DNA from: Ferrimonas kyonanensis DSM 18153
GTDB lineage: Bacteria > Pseudomonadota > Gammaproteobacteria > Enterobacterales > Shewanellaceae
Direction of reading: 5' to 3'
DNA length: 52,851 nt
Assembly (NCBI RefSeq): GCF_000425405.1
Contig: NZ_AUDJ01000036.1
Span: 1 to 52,851 of the forward strand
The translations under genes were made by a program, and so were the position numbers. The notes under the pieces are model-generated. The model did not search any database. It saw only the letters and a list, made by a program, of their open reading frames with translations, and had not been told where the DNA came from. Below, in pieces: positions 51,987 through 52,851 of this stretch. How positions within the stretch are numbered: position 1 is the stretch's first letter; every line of letters begins with the position of its first letter.

Positions 51987-52774
51987 CCACTAAACTCGGC
52001 CAAATCGTTGCCCTTTGGATTCTCTCGTCGAGACACTGGGCTGATTTGAGCTGTCCTGGCAACGAAACAGCCTATCCGTCTCGATCCAGCCTTTTCGAAT
52101 CAAACCAGATACAACCAACTGAGCGAGTCACCCAGTGACATCGCCATAGTGATAAATGGCCTGAATGTATGGGGGTGGACCATCTACTCAAAAAACAGAA
52201 AGTGAAGCACTGAAGTGAGTTTTACGGCCAGTAATCAAAAGGGCTTGCTACGCCTCTGATGTCGAACGGCAGTCCAAGAAGCCACCCTCATTTAGCTGTG
52301 CCTACTCTCCTCTCTTCGTCTAGCGAGAGGCGAAAGAAACACTGCGCCACCTGTTCGAGAATGCCACCCGATTTGACTTAGAGATTCGATGGGGAACGGT
52401 GAAACAGCATCGTTCGGATTTCACCTACCTAAAGTAACCAGCAGGTGATTACTTCCGGTGTCAGCGGACACTGCCTGCACGTGCACTTCTAATCGGCATC
52501 TGGGCGCCTGTGCGCCCTTTATTGTGCCGTCATGCCACTGAGCGGCCCAGACACCGCCCTCAATCAACCAAGCCAAACAAGCGACGCACAGACCGCTTAA
52601 TTGCGGTGTTCAACAGCCAGACGCACAACGACTAGGGTGCCAACAGATTTAAAACAGGGAGAGTCATCAACAACATGGCCAAGCATGCTCGGCCAGTACC
52701 GAATTCAACGTCACAAAGGAGTACGCTACCACGGCAGCAGCCAAATGGCCTAAGAGGGAGTATTTCAAAGAAAA
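51987..52774. other. Gene-poor stretch beside tRNA-Lys
   Basis: I see no complete gene in these 788 bases. One 37-codon open frame (52324-52437) without a start reads like the end of a lost gene. No duplicate of the tRNA 3' end was found by eye. Confidence 0.45.
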
Positions 52775-52850
52775 TGGTGGGTCGTGAAGGATTCGAACCT
52801 TCGACCAATTGGTTAAAAGCCAACTGCTCTACCAGCTGAGCTAACGACCC
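52775..52850 (-). tRNA. tRNA-Lys(UUU)
   Basis: Read on the minus strand, the 76-base sequence begins GGGTCGTTAGCTCAGCTGG and ends with an encoded CCA. The acceptor stem GGGTCGT pairs with ACGACCC. The D arm contains AGCTGGTAGA, the anticodon loop is CTTTTAA with anticodon TTT, and the T arm is GAAGG-TTCGAAT-CCTTC. All arms pair, so the gene is intact. Confidence 0.97.
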
Positions 52851-52851
52851 A

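Noticed and set aside
52324-52437. 37-codon open frame without a start, reading like a gene end
   Set aside because: Too short to assign, preceded by TAG; mentioned only as a possible remnant.

Overview
The window reads as a stretch of a gammaproteobacterial chromosome. Evidence includes a PhoP/PhoQ pair, SOS-controlled YebG, HrpA, TamA/TamB, a divergent bioA / bioBFCD locus with a BirA-like operator, and a DUF3391/HD-GYP protein. The chromosomal part is GC-rich and most intergenic gaps are short. A marine Alteromonadales-type host (Ferrimonas or Shewanella relatives) is my best guess; this is inference, because no rRNA or marker search could be run.

Layout. (1) 1-4023 is the intI end of a chromosomal integron: five AT-rich gene cassettes on the minus strand (the leftmost cut by the window edge), four recognisable attC sites, an attI junction at 2818-2824, and a divergent integrase gene behind a perfect LexA box. 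The integrase carries an in-frame TGA at what should be codon 12, immediately followed by ATG. (2) 4254-10260 is the biotin region: a YjbR-like gene, a small membrane protein, bioA, and bioB-bioF-bioC-bioD with 14, 11 and 11 nt overlaps. (3) 10269-15615 holds mixed metabolic genes: a YdhR-type monooxygenase with a divergent LysR regulator, a HAD phosphatase, an alpha/beta hydrolase and a creatininase-family amidohydrolase. (4) 16349-17832 encodes a formate channel of the FocA family fused in frame to a CBS-domain protein, behind a long regulatory gap. (5) 18030-22550 is a sugar/envelope group: a GT4 glycosyltransferase, a nucleotide-sugar epimerase, a DegT aminotransferase and an FAD oxidoreductase. 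(6) 22547-25172 holds small envelope and unknown proteins. (7) 25221-36574 holds hrpA, DUF1294, an NlpE-like lipoprotein, an OmpA-like lipoprotein, gamma-glutamyltransferase, a CBS protein, a LysR/SnoaL divergent pair and an isoaspartyl peptidase. (8) 36908-42702 is tamA-tamB. (9) 43174-48162 holds yebG with a perfect LexA box, phoP-phoQ, a DUF2057 protein and an HD-GYP c-di-GMP phosphodiesterase whose start codon abuts a 13-bp perfect hairpin. (10) 48379-51986 holds DUF3135, DUF4136 and two outer-membrane beta-barrel proteins. The window ends with a gene-poor kilobase and tRNA-Lys(UUU).

How parts connect. Two SOS targets (intI and yebG) sit in one window under nearly identical LexA boxes. 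The bio genes cover pimeloyl-ester priming (BioC) and the last four biotin steps (BioF, BioA, BioD, BioB), sharing one control region. TamA/TamB, the PhoPQ system and several lipoproteins or barrels give the right half an outer-membrane theme.

The least explained features are the cassette cargo, the stop-interrupted integrase, the FocA-CBS fusion with its leader ORF, and the hairpin over the HD-GYP start.
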